64,000 nucleotides of DNA from Neisseriaceae bacterium CLB008 (GCA_041228285.1 CP166133.1:2017380-2081379); one strand, 5' to 3'. Shown: positions 29,813 to 38,718, counted from the stretch's first letter. Program-made: numbers and translations. Notes: generated by a model not told the origin, from the letters alone.

Positions 29813-29843
29813 AAAAAAAGCAGCGCCGCAGCGCTGCTTTTTT
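29813..29843. terminator. Bidirectional terminator after the esterase gene
   Basis: AAAAAAGCAGCGC / GCGCTGCTTTTTT is a perfect 13 bp stem with a CGCA loop. On the minus strand it ends in seven T and terminates the esterase gene 13 nt past its stop. Confidence 0.88.
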
Positions 29844-29855
29844 GATAACCCATAC

Positions 29856-30845
29856 CTATCTGGCTTGATACTGCCTTAAGAAGGCTACGCTGTCAGCAAA
29901 GGCCTGCTGAGCAGGCTCGCCATCCATCTTAAACTGATATTCATGCTCAGTGACCACATCAGCTAAATCAAAGAAACGGCTGCTGACCGCGACGTCTTGT
30001 TTTTGTAACGCCGCCACCAAGGCCCGCCCGTGCGGCTCAAAAGAAAAGGTGTTGCCATCGGTCACGTAAGTTGGGGGAAAGTCAGCCGTAATGTGTGACA
30101 CCACATCGGCCTGCTGCACGGCTTCACTGGCCAACCAATCTCGATCACCTAAATAGCTCCAGCCCAGCTGATTCAGCACAAAGTTCACGAGGTTTGAATC
30201 GGTGCCTCCTTTGAGTGCAGTTAAATCATAGGGCCCACAATAAAGCAGCACGCCTTTGATATGCGCCTTGGGCACCACCGCTGGCATGGCCATGCTGGCC
30301 GCCAACTGAGGATTGGTTTGTATGGCCACAAACTGCGCCGCCATTTGCGCGCCCGCCGAATCGCCGGCAAAAAATAGCCGCCCCATATCGCCCTGATATT
30401 TAGGCGCCTGCTCTAACAAGGCCTGATAAACCTCTTGAATTTGCACCAAAGGCGTTGGGTATACCGCTGCAGGCGCCAACTGATAGTTCATCGCCACCAC
30501 TATATAGCCTTGATTGGCCAAGGCTGGTGCAAAATAACGGACATCGGTTTTATCCCCAGCGACAAACGCGCCCCCGTGCACCCAAATCAGCACGGGCAAT
30601 TTAGTGCCAGGCTTTATCGTGCTGGGCGCATAAACATCATAAACATTGTTTTGATGCTGCGATGGGTAGCTGAGGTTGGGCCAAACCTCAACATTGTCCT
30701 GAATTTGGGCATAGTCCAGCGGCGGCGTGGCCAGCGGCACAGATTCAATCAGCTTTTTCACCGCCCATGAGGTCGGTGCGGGTGACACACAGCCGGCGAC
30801 AGCCAGGCTGGTGGATAAAAGCAAGGTCAGAAAAGGTTTGGTCAT
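29856..30845 (-). CDS. Alpha/beta-hydrolase (carboxylesterase) lipoprotein
   Basis: 329 aa. The N terminus is a lipoprotein signal peptide with lipobox VAGC (C19), so it is probably anchored in the outer or inner membrane facing the periplasm. The oxyanion motif HGG is in WVHGGAFVAGDK and the nucleophile elbow is GDSAGAQMAAQ; the late HEYQF segment may hold the catalytic histidine. It belongs to the hormone-sensitive-lipase/BD-FAE-like esterases, and the substrate is unknown. It is monocistronic. Confidence 0.85.
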   Translation of the reverse strand: MTKPFLTLLLSTSLAVAGCVSPAPTSWAVKKLIESVPLATPPLDYAQIQDNVEVWPNLSYPSQHQNNVYDVYAPSTIKPGTKLPVLIWVHGGAFVAGDKTDVRYFAPALANQGYIVVAMNYQLAPAAVYPTPLVQIQEVYQALLEQAPKYQGDMGRLFFAGDSAGAQMAAQFVAIQTNPQLAASMAMPAVVPKAHIKGVLLYCGPYDLTALKGGTDSNLVNFVLNQLGWSYLGDRDWLASEAVQQADVVSHITADFPPTYVTDGNTFSFEPHGRALVAALQKQDVAVSSRFFDLADVVTEHEYQFKMDGEPAQQAFADSVAFLRQYQAR

Positions 30846-31045
30846 AAGGCCTCATGCTCACACAGCCACGCATCAAAGGCGGGCATATACTGGGATTGAT
30901 CGGTAGCAAGCTAGCGCCAAGCAATCCGATCGGCGACAAAACATGTGATACAGGATTGACATGGCTAAAACCAGCATAAAAAATGCCGTCCCAACCATCA
31001 AAATATAACGGGGTGCGGCATGCTTTAACGGGCTTGGCTCAAGCC

Positions 31046-31342
31046 TTAGAACGCACGGCGAAACGGCTTCACCGTCACGCTTTGATAAATGCCGGCAGCC
31101 ACAAAAGGGTCTGCCTGTGCCCATGCCTCGGCTGCGGCCAAATCGCTAAATTCGGCAATAATGGTTGAGCCAGTAAAGCCTGCCTCACCTGGATTTTCGC
31201 TGTCAATAGCTGGATGTGCCCCCGCCAATACCAGCTGGCCAGCAGCCTGCAAAACCTCTAAACGGGCTAAATGTTCGGGACGAATGGCCAAGCGTTGAGC
31301 CAAAGAGTTCGGCGCATCAATGGCGCTGATAACATATAACAT
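31046..31342 (-). CDS. YciI family protein
   Basis: 98 aa. It has the YCII-domain pattern: [18 protein letters not shown] at the start, [20 protein letters not shown] with the conserved His, and [19 protein letters not shown] near the end. The fold is a ferredoxin-like alpha+beta dimer with a His/Asp pair suspected of catalysis, but the function is not established. The SD AAGGAA is well placed. The 200 bp between this gene and the esterase (30846-31045) show no further gene. Confidence 0.9.
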   Translation of the reverse strand: MLYVISAIDAPNSLAQRLAIRPEHLARLEVLQAAGQLVLAGAHPAIDSENPGEAGFTGSTIIAEFSDLAAAEAWAQADPFVAAGIYQSVTVKPFRRAF

Positions 31343-31480
31343 GAGGATTCCTTAAGTCGTGTGAAGTATTACTCTGGTTGAAATAGGTAAAACTTAAGTT
31401 TAGCACGAGCCTGAGCGGTGTCATCGTCGTTTTGACTTAATCTAAGCCTTTACTCAACCGCCTGCCAAACAAACGGCCAC

Positions 31481-32377
31481 TTACAGCCCACGCTGCCACT
31501 CTTGGCGCAGATGCACGTGTTCAGGCGCGGCAATGGCTTGTCGAACCTGCGCCAACAGCGCCTCTTTATCGCGCCCTAACTGACCTTTGAGCACCAAGTA
31601 ATTCGACGCATGGTCGCTGCGAAACACGGTTTTGTCTAAATTGAGCTCGCGTAAAAATCGCTCCACCTCAATAAACAACTCGGCCTGATCCAAAGGCTTA
31701 AACTCTGGGTAACGGCTTTTAAAGCGCTCCATACCCAAGGGAAAGCTCACCACCAGCGTCGACAGGTATTCTGGTTGAGCCTCATTCATCAACTGGGCTG
31801 AGCGATCTGCGTGTTGGGCACTGAGCTGACTGCCGCCAAGCCCGTTCAGAATCATCACCGAACGGGTCATGCCCGCCTCGCCTAACTTATTTAAGGCGCT
31901 AAGCGAAGAAGCATAAGTTTCGCCCTTATTCACCATCGCCAACACCTCATCATCACCCGACTCACAGCCAATATAGGCCATGCTTAAACCAGCATCAACC
32001 AGCTCTTTGAGCTCAGCCACCGATTTATTTTTAACGTTACTGGGCAGACAATAGCTCGACACTCGGCCAATATTGGGAATCTCTTTTTTAATCCCTTCTA
32101 GAATCGTCATCAGCCGCCGCGTAGACAAGGCCATGGCGTCGCCATCAGCCAAGAAAATTCGCCGTATGTCCATCATTTGGGCTGCCTTCTGTAGCTCAGA
32201 TAAAACCTGTGCCTCAGGGCGCACGCTGAATTTTTTTTGCGGTGCCGTGTACATTTCGCAAAAGGTGCATTGATTCCAAGAACAGCCATTGGTGATCGGT
32301 AAAATCAACGAGCGCGCCTCGCTGGGCGGACGAAACACCGGCTCAATGTAGTCGATGGGAAACGTTTGGTGAAACAT
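31481..32377 (-). CDS. Radical SAM protein
   Basis: 298 aa from ATG 32377, which has an AGGAG SD 6 nt upstream; an earlier start at 32434 has none. The cluster motif is CSWNQCTFC (a C-x4-C-x2-C spacing rather than the usual C-x3-C-x2-C), directly after PITNG. Other segments, such as IFLADGDAMAL, YIGCESGDDEVL and RSVMILNGLGG, fit the Elp3/MiaB/NifB-like (COG1032) radical SAM core. The reaction and substrate are unknown. It stands alone, with a DNA-repair-like GIY-YIG relative upstream. Confidence 0.87.
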   Translation of the reverse strand: MFHQTFPIDYIEPVFRPPSEARSLILPITNGCSWNQCTFCEMYTAPQKKFSVRPEAQVLSELQKAAQMMDIRRIFLADGDAMALSTRRLMTILEGIKKEIPNIGRVSSYCLPSNVKNKSVAELKELVDAGLSMAYIGCESGDDEVLAMVNKGETYASSLSALNKLGEAGMTRSVMILNGLGGSQLSAQHADRSAQLMNEAQPEYLSTLVVSFPLGMERFKSRYPEFKPLDQAELFIEVERFLRELNLDKTVFRSDHASNYLVLKGQLGRDKEALLAQVRQAIAAPEHVHLRQEWQRGL

Positions 32378-32576
32378 AGTGGCTCCTAAATTCTGGGCCA
32401 GTCGTGGTAGCCACGCTGGCCTTATCGTTATCAATCATTCATTGCTGCCTAAGCGTAGGACAGGACAACTCAACCTCACCAGCCATTCTTCATGCCGCCT
32501 CAATATGCGTGCATCGGCTTGATCAGGCTCATCACGCCAAACCTAATCCACCCTGGCCTGCTACCGTGTCTGAGCC

Positions 32577-32879
32577 TTAAGCCGGCTCATTACTCAAACC
32601 AGCATACAGATCCAGCCACTCAGGATTTTCACGTTCAATCAGCGCCAGGCGCCAATTGCGCGGCCAGCGCCTGATTTTCTTGGCACGCTGCTCGGCCACC
32701 AGCAGATTTTCCTGTGGTTCAAAATAGACTAAGAACACCGTTTGATGGCTCGCATGCAACGGCGTGCCCGTCAACGCTTTATGCTGTGTGACCTGATCCC
32801 ATAAATCGACACAGCAGCTAATGTGCATGATGCTTTGCTGTTTATTGACCATGATGTATACCCAAGCACTGTCTGACAT
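32577..32879 (-). CDS. GIY-YIG-like protein with degenerate catalytic site
   Basis: 100 aa from ATG 32879, which has a GAGGAGG SD 5 nt upstream. The overall pattern matches the small UPF0213/YhbQ-type GIY-YIG proteins: AWVYIMVNKQQS, VDLWDQVTQHK, KKIRRWPRNWRLALIERENPEWLDLY. However, the key residues appear to be replaced: the second motif YIG is HIS (19-21), the catalytic Arg is Q29, and the catalytic Glu aligns with A66. It is thus probably not a nuclease and may only bind nucleic acid or protein. Assignment to the family is confident from the C-terminal half. Confidence 0.75.
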   Translation of the reverse strand: MSDSAWVYIMVNKQQSIMHISCCVDLWDQVTQHKALTGTPLHASHQTVFLVYFEPQENLLVAEQRAKKIRRWPRNWRLALIERENPEWLDLYAGLSNEPA

Positions 32880-32992
32880 AAGGGCCTCCTCAAGTTGGCA
32901 CCACAAAACATGACTAAAGCATAAGTTAACGTATCCACCCCAAGGTGTCACGATTAATCTGACGGGTCATCCTATTCTAAATCATTAATGCT

Positions 32993-33025
32993 AAAAAAAC
33001 CCACTAACCTTTAAGTTAGTGGGTT
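32993..33025 (-). terminator. Rho-independent terminator of ilvD
   Basis: On the minus strand AACCCACTAAC / GTTAGTGGGTT (11 bp, 6-nt loop) is followed by TTTTT, 18 nt past the ilvD stop. Confidence 0.9.
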
Positions 33026-33043
33026 AAATCAAGCTTTTAAAGC

Positions 33044-34900
33044 TTATTTTTCGACCTGACTCACGTCACGTACGGCACCTGTGTCGGCACTCGTGGTCAT
33101 GGCAGCGTAGGCGCGCAAGGCAGCAGACACATAGCGCTCACGGTTCACTGGCTTCCACGCTTGTTTGCCGCGGGCGTTCATCTCATCGCGGCGGCTAGCC
33201 AACTCAGCGTCGCTTACCGCCAAATGGATGGTGCGGTTTGGAATGTCAATTTCAACCGTATCGCCTTCATGCACCAAACCGATTGCCCCACCCTCAGCCG
33301 CTTCTGGCGACGCATGGCCAATCGACAAGCCTGACGTACCGCCAGAGAAGCGGCCATCGGTCAACAAGGCGCAGGCCTTGCCTAAGCCTTTTGACTTAAG
33401 GTAAGACGTTGGGTACAGCATCTCTTGCATGCCTGGACCGCCTTTGGGCCCTTCGTAACGAATGATCACGATGTCCCCTGCCACCACTTGATCAGCTAAA
33501 ATACTGGCCACCGCATCGTCTTGACTTTCATATACGCGGGCACGCCCGGTAAATTTCAAGATGCTATCGTCCACGCCAGCGGTTTTCACAATACAGCCAC
33601 GCTCAGCAATATTGCCGTACAGCACGGCCAAACCGCCGTCCTGTGAGTAGGCGTGCGCTAAATCGCGAATACAGCCTTCAGCACGATCGTTGTCAATGCT
33701 GGGGTAATGACGGTCTTGGCTAAAAGCTTGAGTGGTGCGAATGCCGCCAGGCGCAGCCAAGAAGCGTTGATGCGCTTCTGAGTCAGGTGCATTCACCATA
33801 ATATCCCAACGCTTAAAGGCTTCTGCCATGCTTGGGCTGTGTACCGTTGGCAACTGGTTATGAATCAATCCAGCCCGATCCAACTCTGCCAAAATACCCA
33901 TCACGCCACCCGCACGGTGCACGTCTTCCATGTGATACTTCTGCGTAGACGGCGCGACTTTGCACAAACACGGTACTTTACGGCTGATTTGGTCAATGTC
34001 GGCCATTTTGAAATCTAAGCCGGCTTCGGAAGCCGCGGCCAAAAGGTGTAAAACCGTGTTGGTAGAACCGCCCATAGAGACATCTAGCGCCATGGCGTTT
34101 TCAAACGCCTGTTTAGTGGCGATGTTACGCGGCAACACGCTGTCGTCATCTTGCTCATAATAGCGTTTGGCCAAATCCACAATGGTGCGGCCCGCTTCTA
34201 AGAATAACGCCTTACGTTTGGCGTGCGTTGCCAAGAGTGAGCCGTTACCCGGCAATGATAGGCCTAATGCTTCGGTTAAGCAGTTCATTGAGTTGGCGGT
34301 AAACATGCCTGAACAAGAGCCACAGGTAGGACAAGCCGAACGCTCGGTTTCGTCTACTTGGGCGTCGCTGATTTTGTCGTTGGCCGCATCCACCATGGCG
34401 TCTACTAGGTCTAGCTTACGGATTTGGTTGTCAATGCTGATGACTTTACCGGCTTCCATTGGCCCACCGGACACAAAAATAACCGGAATATTGAGGCGCA
34501 TCGCGGCCATCAACATCCCTGGGGTGATCTTGTCGCAGTTGGAAATACACACTAATGCGTCGGCGCAATGGGCATTGACCATATACTCAACCGAATCGGC
34601 GATGAGGTCGCGGCTAGGCAAGCTGTACAGCATGCCGCCATGGCCCATGGCAATGCCGTCATCCACGGCAATGGTGTTGAATTCTTTGGCGACGCCGCCA
34701 TGCGCTTCAATCTCGCGGGCCACCATTTGGCCGAGATCTTTTAAATGTACGTGGCCAGGCACAAACTGAGTAAACGAGTTAGCAATGGCAATGATGGGCT
34801 TACCGAAGTCGGTGTCGGTCATGCCGGTGGCGCGCCATAGGGCCCGTGCACCAGCCATATTGCGACCATGGGTGGACGTTTTTGAACGATATTGTGGCAT
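33044..34900 (-). CDS. ilvD: Dihydroxy-acid dehydratase
   Basis: 618 aa Fe-S enzyme for the third common step of valine and isoleucine synthesis. The N terminus [20 protein letters not shown] matches E. coli IlvD. Cluster-binding and active-site cysteines are in NCDKITPGM and [16 protein letters not shown]. The SD is AAAGGAA. A hairpin lies just upstream of it (34915-34943). It is monocistronic; the other ilv genes lie at 58-61 kb. Confidence 0.97.
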   Translation of the reverse strand: MPQYRSKTSTHGRNMAGARALWRATGMTDTDFGKPIIAIANSFTQFVPGHVHLKDLGQMVAREIEAHGGVAKEFNTIAVDDGIAMGHGGMLYSLPSRDLIADSVEYMVNAHCADALVCISNCDKITPGMLMAAMRLNIPVIFVSGGPMEAGKVISIDNQIRKLDLVDAMVDAANDKISDAQVDETERSACPTCGSCSGMFTANSMNCLTEALGLSLPGNGSLLATHAKRKALFLEAGRTIVDLAKRYYEQDDDSVLPRNIATKQAFENAMALDVSMGGSTNTVLHLLAAASEAGLDFKMADIDQISRKVPCLCKVAPSTQKYHMEDVHRAGGVMGILAELDRAGLIHNQLPTVHSPSMAEAFKRWDIMVNAPDSEAHQRFLAAPGGIRTTQAFSQDRHYPSIDNDRAEGCIRDLAHAYSQDGGLAVLYGNIAERGCIVKTAGVDDSILKFTGRARVYESQDDAVASILADQVVAGDIVIIRYEGPKGGPGMQEMLYPTSYLKSKGLGKACALLTDGRFSGGTSGLSIGHASPEAAEGGAIGLVHEGDTVEIDIPNRTIHLAVSDAELASRRDEMNARGKQAWKPVNRERYVSAALRAYAAMTTSADTGAVRDVSQVEK

Positions 34901-34914
34901 GCTGATTCCTTTAG

Positions 34915-34943
34915 GCAGGCGAACGCTTCTGGGTTCGTCCTGC
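34915..34943 (-). other. Hairpin directly upstream of the ilvD ribosome-binding site
   Basis: GCAGGCGAAC pairs with GTTCGTCCTGC (10 bp with one bulged base, 8-nt loop). It lies 3 nt from the ilvD SD in the 5' UTR. There is no T run, so it is not a terminator. It might stabilise the mRNA or affect initiation. Confidence 0.35.
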
Positions 34944-35292
34944 AGTTCCTTAAATAAACAAACAGACGCAGCAGGCTATTATTGATTGTTTCTGCTGTGG
35001 TCACGGCCAAGGGTAAAGGCCATGCATAGCGCGACAAGGGTACAACTGGGCTGCAATTGCAGGCCAGTATGGTCGGCTATGGTGATGAACGGGTATCTTT
35101 TAGCCCCAGCCCATCGACACGTCAAAATGCGGCTTCGGCCACGGCCCTCAGCGTGAGGGGCGCAACCGATAAAAAAAGAGGCTTTTAAGCGCTCGGTCAG
35201 TCTTCCTTTTTACTGCATTCCGTTGGAAAACTCAATAGAGATTAGCCATCTTAGACAGCTTGTAGAGCCGCCATGGCCAGCCTATGGCTGCG

Positions 35293-35649
35293 CTATTCAT
35301 AAATGTGCAGCAATAGCCGCAGCAAGAAATGCCCCACTAAATAGCCCACAAATCCCCACTCCAAGGCACGCAGGATCCGACTCAACGATCGGATGTGGGC
35401 GTAATCGGGCACGGCTGCGGCAATCTGGGGCGGCGGCTGCCTATTTTGCACCACCCAGTTTAAAAGATGCTGGTAACGATGGCATAAGAGACTGAGCCAT
35501 ACGTAGTCGGCGCGGGGACTACCCGCCTGCCGATACAGGGCTTCATCGGTTTTTAAAGCGCTAATCAAGCGTCTGGTGCGTACCTGCAATACCCCTGCCA
35601 ACAGCACCATCAGTGCCACCCAAATCAACGGTATCCAACCCCAGCTCAT
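35293..35649 (-). CDS. Small membrane protein, UspB-like architecture
   Basis: 118 aa. It has an N-terminal hydrophobic segment (about 5-22), a soluble middle (about 25-90) and a C-terminal hydrophobic segment (about 95-116). The RLISALKTDEALYRQAGSP stretch after the first helix and total length resemble UspB of enterics, but the match is too weak to name it. It has a good SD (AAAGGAG). It lies between ilvD and lgt with long gaps on both sides: 35038-35292, where I see nothing clear, and 35650-35940, which precedes lgt. Confidence 0.65.
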   Translation of the reverse strand: MSWGWIPLIWVALMVLLAGVLQVRTRRLISALKTDEALYRQAGSPRADYVWLSLLCHRYQHLLNWVVQNRQPPPQIAAAVPDYAHIRSLSRILRALEWGFVGYLVGHFLLRLLLHIYE

Positions 35650-35940
35650 ACGTTTACTCCTTTACCCTACGATTCACGAAGAAGGCCTTAGCCCCTTCCC
35701 ACGCATACCGATTGGCAATCGCGCCAGTGAAGCTTAAAATACCCCTCAGACACAAAGCCTACGCCAATCGCTTATCTTGCCCTATAATGAGCATGGCTCA
35801 ACACAGGTTTTCATACTATGGTCGGCCATAATGACTTTTTAGGCAAACCAACTGCCTTTTCTATGGTCTGAACGGCTAGGTGTTTCGATGACGATCGCCG
35901 AAACGACGTTAAACCCCTTACAAGAGAATATATTCACCAT

Positions 35941-36801
35941 ATGATTGTTCACCCTCAATTTGACCCCATCCTCGTGTCGTTAGGGCCGCTGCCCATCCGC
36001 TGGTACGCCCTGAGCTACATCGTGGGCTTTGCCCTATTCATCTTTTTGGGTAAGCGCCGCATTAAGGCCGGCAACACCTTTTTCACTGAAAAACTGCTCG
36101 ATGATTTCGTGATCTGGGGCGTTTTAGGCGTGATCCTAGGCGGCCGTTTAGGCTACATCTTGTTTTATAAATTCGGCGACTATCTGGCCGACCCTTTGTC
36201 GATTTTCAAAGTCTGGGAAGGCGGCATGGCCTTTCACGGTGGCTTCATCGGCGTACTGGTGGCCATTTTGCTGTTCGCCATCAAACAAAAACGCTCTTTC
36301 TTTGAGGTCTCTGACTTTATTGCCCCTTTAGTACCGCTGGGCTTGGCTTCAGGGCGCATCGGCAACTTCATCAACGGTGAACTATGGGGTCGCGTCACCA
36401 GCCCTGACGCATGGTGGGCCATGGGCTTTCCTCAGGCTGCCCACGAAGACATCGCCTACGCCACCACCCACCCACAGTGGATGACGACGCTGGTTGAGCA
36501 CAATATGCTGCCGCGTCACCCGTCACAGCTGTATCAGTTTGCGCTGGAAGGCCTGTGCTTATTTATCATCGTTTGGCTATTCTCGCGTAAACCACGCCCA
36601 GTGGGCCAAGTGTCGGCCTTATTCCTATTGGGCTATGGCTTCTTCCGCTTCTTGGCCGAGTTTGCGCGCGAGCCTGATGACTTCCTAGGCTTATTGGCGT
36701 TTAATCTGTCTATGGGCCAGTGGTTAAGCCTGCCCATGATCGTGGCGGGCCTAGCGCTGTTTGTGTATTTCGGCAAAACCCGCGCCGTATCCAAAGTATA
36801 A
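35941..36801 (+). CDS. lgt: Prolipoprotein diacylglyceryl transferase
   Basis: 286 aa inner-membrane enzyme with seven transmembrane segments. It adds diacylglycerol from phosphatidylglycerol to the lipobox cysteine of prolipoproteins. Conserved motifs include MAFHGGFIG and the Lgt signature [14 protein letters not shown]. Several lipoproteins in this window (29.9 and 54-55 kb) would be its substrates. The gene is monocistronic, with a strong terminator. Confidence 0.96.
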   Translation: MIVHPQFDPILVSLGPLPIRWYALSYIVGFALFIFLGKRRIKAGNTFFTEKLLDDFVIWGVLGVILGGRLGYILFYKFGDYLADPLSIFKVWEGGMAFHGGFIGVLVAILLFAIKQKRSFFEVSDFIAPLVPLGLASGRIGNFINGELWGRVTSPDAWWAMGFPQAAHEDIAYATTHPQWMTTLVEHNMLPRHPSQLYQFALEGLCLFIIVWLFSRKPRPVGQVSALFLLGYGFFRFLAEFAREPDDFLGLLAFNLSMGQWLSLPMIVAGLALFVYFGKTRAVSKV

Positions 36802-36817
36802 GGCCAACCCATACCGC

Positions 36818-36845
36818 AACAGCCGCCCTCTTGGGCGGCTGTTTT
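36818..36845 (+). terminator. Rho-independent terminator of lgt
   Basis: AACAGCCGCCC / GGGCGGCTGTT (11 bp, 4-nt loop) is followed by TTTT. Confidence 0.9.
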
Positions 36846-36915
36846 GCGTTCAATCGCGCGTTTCCTAAAATAAGGGCCACAAAACGACTCCAGCATATTG
36901 GGGATTGAGCCTCAA

Positions 36916-36939
36916 GCCTGGGTCGGTCGTGACCCAGCC
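36916..36939. repeat. Dispersed GGGTGGGTC-type repeat, copy A
   Basis: CTGGGTC and GACCCAG pair around GGTCGT. It shares GGTCGTGACCCA with the reverse complement of copy C, 100 bp away. Confidence 0.5.
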
Positions 36940-36964
36940 TATAAAACTATGGATTGTTCACCGT

Positions 36965-36997
36965 CGCGTAGGGTGGGTAAAGCGTAGCCTACCCACC
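36965..36997. repeat. Dispersed GTAGGGTGGGT repeat, copy B
   Basis: GCGTAGGGTGGGT starts the copy and CCTACCCACC ends it, so it can fold into a hairpin around AAAGCGTAG. The leading 13 bases are identical to the reverse complement of the end of copy C. Confidence 0.6.
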
Positions 36998-37035
36998 ACT
37001 CCTAACGTGCTCAGGTGCCCACATTTAAAACCCGC

Positions 37036-37060
37036 GTGGGTCACGACCCACCCTACGCTT
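37036..37060. repeat. Dispersed GTAGGGTGGGT repeat, copy C (inverted)
   Basis: GTGGGTCACGACCCACC followed by CTACGCT. It is in the opposite orientation to copy B and can form a GTGGGTC / GACCCAC hairpin. Confidence 0.6.
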
Positions 37061-37098
37061 AAGGGCTGACGCTGTAGACGTAAAAAAAAGCCTAGGGA

Positions 37099-37123
37099 AC
37101 GATACGATAAACCATTGTATCGT
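37099..37123. repeat. Inverted repeat of unknown role
   Basis: ACGATACGAT and ATTGTATCGT pair over 10 bp with one G-T wobble around AAACC. It has a run of A on its left side (37082-37089), so on the minus strand it could act as a weak terminator. No minus-strand gene ends here. Confidence 0.35.
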
Positions 37124-37378
37124 CAGCACCAGACCTTAGAGTGAATCCCTATCAGAAAAACATCTCTTAAACGCGCACCAAAAAACCAACCTATTGAATA
37201 TATTAACCTAATCACCACACACTGCCCCCCGCATGCTATGCTAGAGCACATAACCTTATCAAATCAATCGATTAAGGCCCAATCGCCAATCTGCACGCCT
37301 GAACGCAGGGCACTGCTCGAATCCGAGCAAAAAACCAACACTCAACGCCCCATCGCTCAGGCAAATTACAAAAATAAA
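37124..37378. other. Intergenic sequence between the lgt repeats and the YkgJ promoter
   Basis: There is a weak 74-codon frame at 37238-37462, but it has no SD, runs through a promoter and a hairpin, and looks random. I see no other feature. Confidence 0.4.
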
Positions 37379-37408
37379 TTGACAGAAAAAAAGCAGATTA
37401 TTTACTAT
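37379..37408 (+). promoter_or_regulatory. Sigma-70 promoter upstream of the YkgJ-type gene
   Basis: TTGACA (consensus -35, 37379-37384), 18-nt spacer, TACTAT (-10, 37403-37408). Transcription should start near 37415. Confidence 0.65.
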
Positions 37409-37416
37409 TTTGGCCG

Positions 37417-37443
37417 GACCATGAGTCCATGGTCTGCCTTTTT
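37417..37443 (+). terminator. Terminator-like hairpin between promoter and start of the YkgJ-type gene
   Basis: GACCATG / CATGGTC (7 bp, AGTC loop) with a T5 run a few bases later. It sits at the very start of the predicted transcript, so it may be an attenuator or a 5'-protecting stem rather than a normal terminator. Confidence 0.4.
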
Positions 37444-37458
37444 ATGCGAAGAATCCTC

Positions 37459-37839
37459 ATGAGCGATCGTCATTTAAGCAGCAACCCCTGCGTCAGCTGC
37501 GGCGCCTGTTGCGCCACCTTTCGGGTGTCGTTTTACTGGGCCGAAGCCGATGCCCTAAGCATCGCCCCCGAGTTGACCGAACAGGTCAACGCTTTTTACG
37601 GCTGTATGGCCGGCACCAACCAACCGCAGCCTCGCTGCCAAGCACTAGAGGGCGACATCGGCGCTGAAACCCGCTGCCAAATTTACCATCAGCGCCCTGG
37701 GCCTTGCCACGAACTACAGGCCGGCGAAGCCAAATGTAATCAGGCCCGCCTACGCCACGGCCTCAGCCCTATTCCCACTCAACCCCTTACCCACCCTCCA
37801 GGAGCCAACGATGATGCCCATTTTGATCACGCCAGCTAA
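37459..37839 (+). CDS. YkgJ-family cysteine-cluster protein
   Basis: 126 aa. It starts with the family's PCVSCGACCATFRV and has further cysteines in YGCMAG, RCQAL, RCQIYHQRPGPC and KCNQ, the pattern of Zn/Fe-binding YkgJ (UPF0153) proteins. The function is not known. I use ATG 37459 because it puts the cysteine cluster at the N terminus as in homologues; the frame is open from 37429. Confidence 0.85.
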   Translation: MSDRHLSSNPCVSCGACCATFRVSFYWAEADALSIAPELTEQVNAFYGCMAGTNQPQPRCQALEGDIGAETRCQIYHQRPGPCHELQAGEAKCNQARLRHGLSPIPTQPLTHPPGANDDAHFDHAS

Positions 37840-37850
37840 TTGCCTGTCTC

Positions 37851-37877
37851 AGCCTGTCTTATAGACAGGCTTTTTTT
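37851..37877 (+). terminator. Rho-independent terminator of the YkgJ-type gene
   Basis: AGCCTGTCT / AGACAGGCT (9 bp, 3-nt loop) followed by seven T. Confidence 0.9.
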
Positions 37878-37909
37878 ATGCCTCCTCATGCACCCCCGCC
37901 AATAGGCGT

Positions 37910-37936
37910 AAAAAAACCTGTCCAGAAGACAGGTTT
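37910..37936 (-). terminator. Rho-independent terminator of the COG3671 membrane-protein pair
   Basis: On the minus strand AAACCTGTC / GACAGGTTT (9 bp, 5-nt loop) is followed by TTTT, 25 nt past the last stop. Confidence 0.85.
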
Positions 37937-37960
37937 CAGCCAGACCAATGGCGACTTAGG

Positions 37961-38350
37961 CTAACTCATGGCTCGGCCATCTTGTAGACGAACCAAACCC
38001 AGTAACAGCTTGACCAAAAACCACAGCATGATCAAACCCGCACACGCCATGGCGCCAAACGTCCAGCCCCACCTCGGCAGTTGATCCAACAGCAAAGGCC
38101 AAACCAAGCCATAGGCCACCATCAAAAGGGGCACTAGGCTCAGCGCCAGCTGCCACCAAAATAGACGAATTAAATAGTTAAGGTGGCTTTCATACAGGGT
38201 GCCTTTAAAGTCACCGCGCCGAACATAGGCGTACACCACACCGATCACCGCCACCAATGTGCTCAAGAACAGCGAGACCACAAAGATGATGTACACCATT
38301 AAGGTTTCTTGACGGGCGTTAATTGTCGGTGATTCAGCCACAGTATTCAC
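37961..38350 (-). CDS. COG3671/DUF4870-type membrane protein, second copy
   Basis: 129 aa with three hydrophobic segments. The N-terminal INARQETLMVYIIFV, then GVVYAYVRRGDFKGTLYESHLNYLIR, matches the upstream neighbour at almost every motif, so the two are tandem paralogues. The DUF4870-like family is uncharacterised. The start is a GTG at 38350; a GTG three codons later is also possible. It follows the first copy by 5 nt. Confidence 0.8.
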   Translation of the reverse strand: MNTVAESPTINARQETLMVYIIFVVSLFLSTLVAVIGVVYAYVRRGDFKGTLYESHLNYLIRLFWWQLALSLVPLLMVAYGLVWPLLLDQLPRWGWTFGAMACAGLIMLWFLVKLLLGLVRLQDGRAMS

Positions 38351-38355
38351 CAGCC

Positions 38356-38718
38356 TTAACCCACCACGCCCTGATGGTCATTCCACTTCACAAAACCAAA
38401 GATGACGCGATACACATACCACACAAAGGCGGCGAACATGATCACAAAGCCAATCAAAATCACCGTGGTTAAAAAACCCAGCACGCTGAGGCCAAACGTC
38501 ACCCAAATGGTTTTAATCAAATAATTCATGTGGCCATAATAAATGGTGCCCTGAATGTCGTTGCGCCGTATATAGGCATAAATCAAGCCCACTAGGGTAC
38601 CCACGCCACCCGTCACTAAACCGGCCGCAATGGCGATGTAGACCATTAAGGTTTCTTTACGGGCGTCTAAGGTTGGGCCAGGCTGACCCGTTTCATGCAT
38701 GATGATGGGTTCTTGCAT
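38356..38718 (-). CDS. COG3671/DUF4870-type membrane protein, first copy
   Basis: 120 aa with three hydrophobic segments. Motifs LDARKETLMVYIAIA and GLIYAYIRRNDIQGTIYYGHMNYLIK are shared with the next gene. SD AGAGGAA is well placed. The function is unknown. Both copies share the short soluble YxxR(R/N)(G/N)D loop, suggesting it is the conserved functional part and that the proteins may pair in the membrane. Confidence 0.82.
   Translation of the reverse strand: MQEPIIMHETGQPGPTLDARKETLMVYIAIAAGLVTGGVGTLVGLIYAYIRRNDIQGTIYYGHMNYLIKTIWVTFGLSVLGFLTTVILIGFVIMFAAFVWYVYRVIFGFVKWNDHQGVVG

Noticed and set aside
34167-34769. A 200-codon plus-strand frame inside ilvD
   Set aside because: It is an antisense shadow of ilvD, with no SD and no family resemblance.
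34901-35037. A 72-codon minus-strand frame upstream of and overlapping ilvD, considered as a leader peptide
   Set aside because: It is not rich in Ile, Leu or Val codons, runs into ilvD in another frame, and no terminator lies between. The hairpin near the SD is listed separately.
35783-35788. TATAAT before lgt, considered as a -10 box
   Set aside because: No recognisable -35 box lies at 16 to 18 nt, and it is 150 nt from the lgt start.
37238-37462. A 74-codon plus-strand frame before the YkgJ-type gene
   Set aside because: No SD, biased composition, and it crosses a promoter and a hairpin; it overlaps the start of the real gene.
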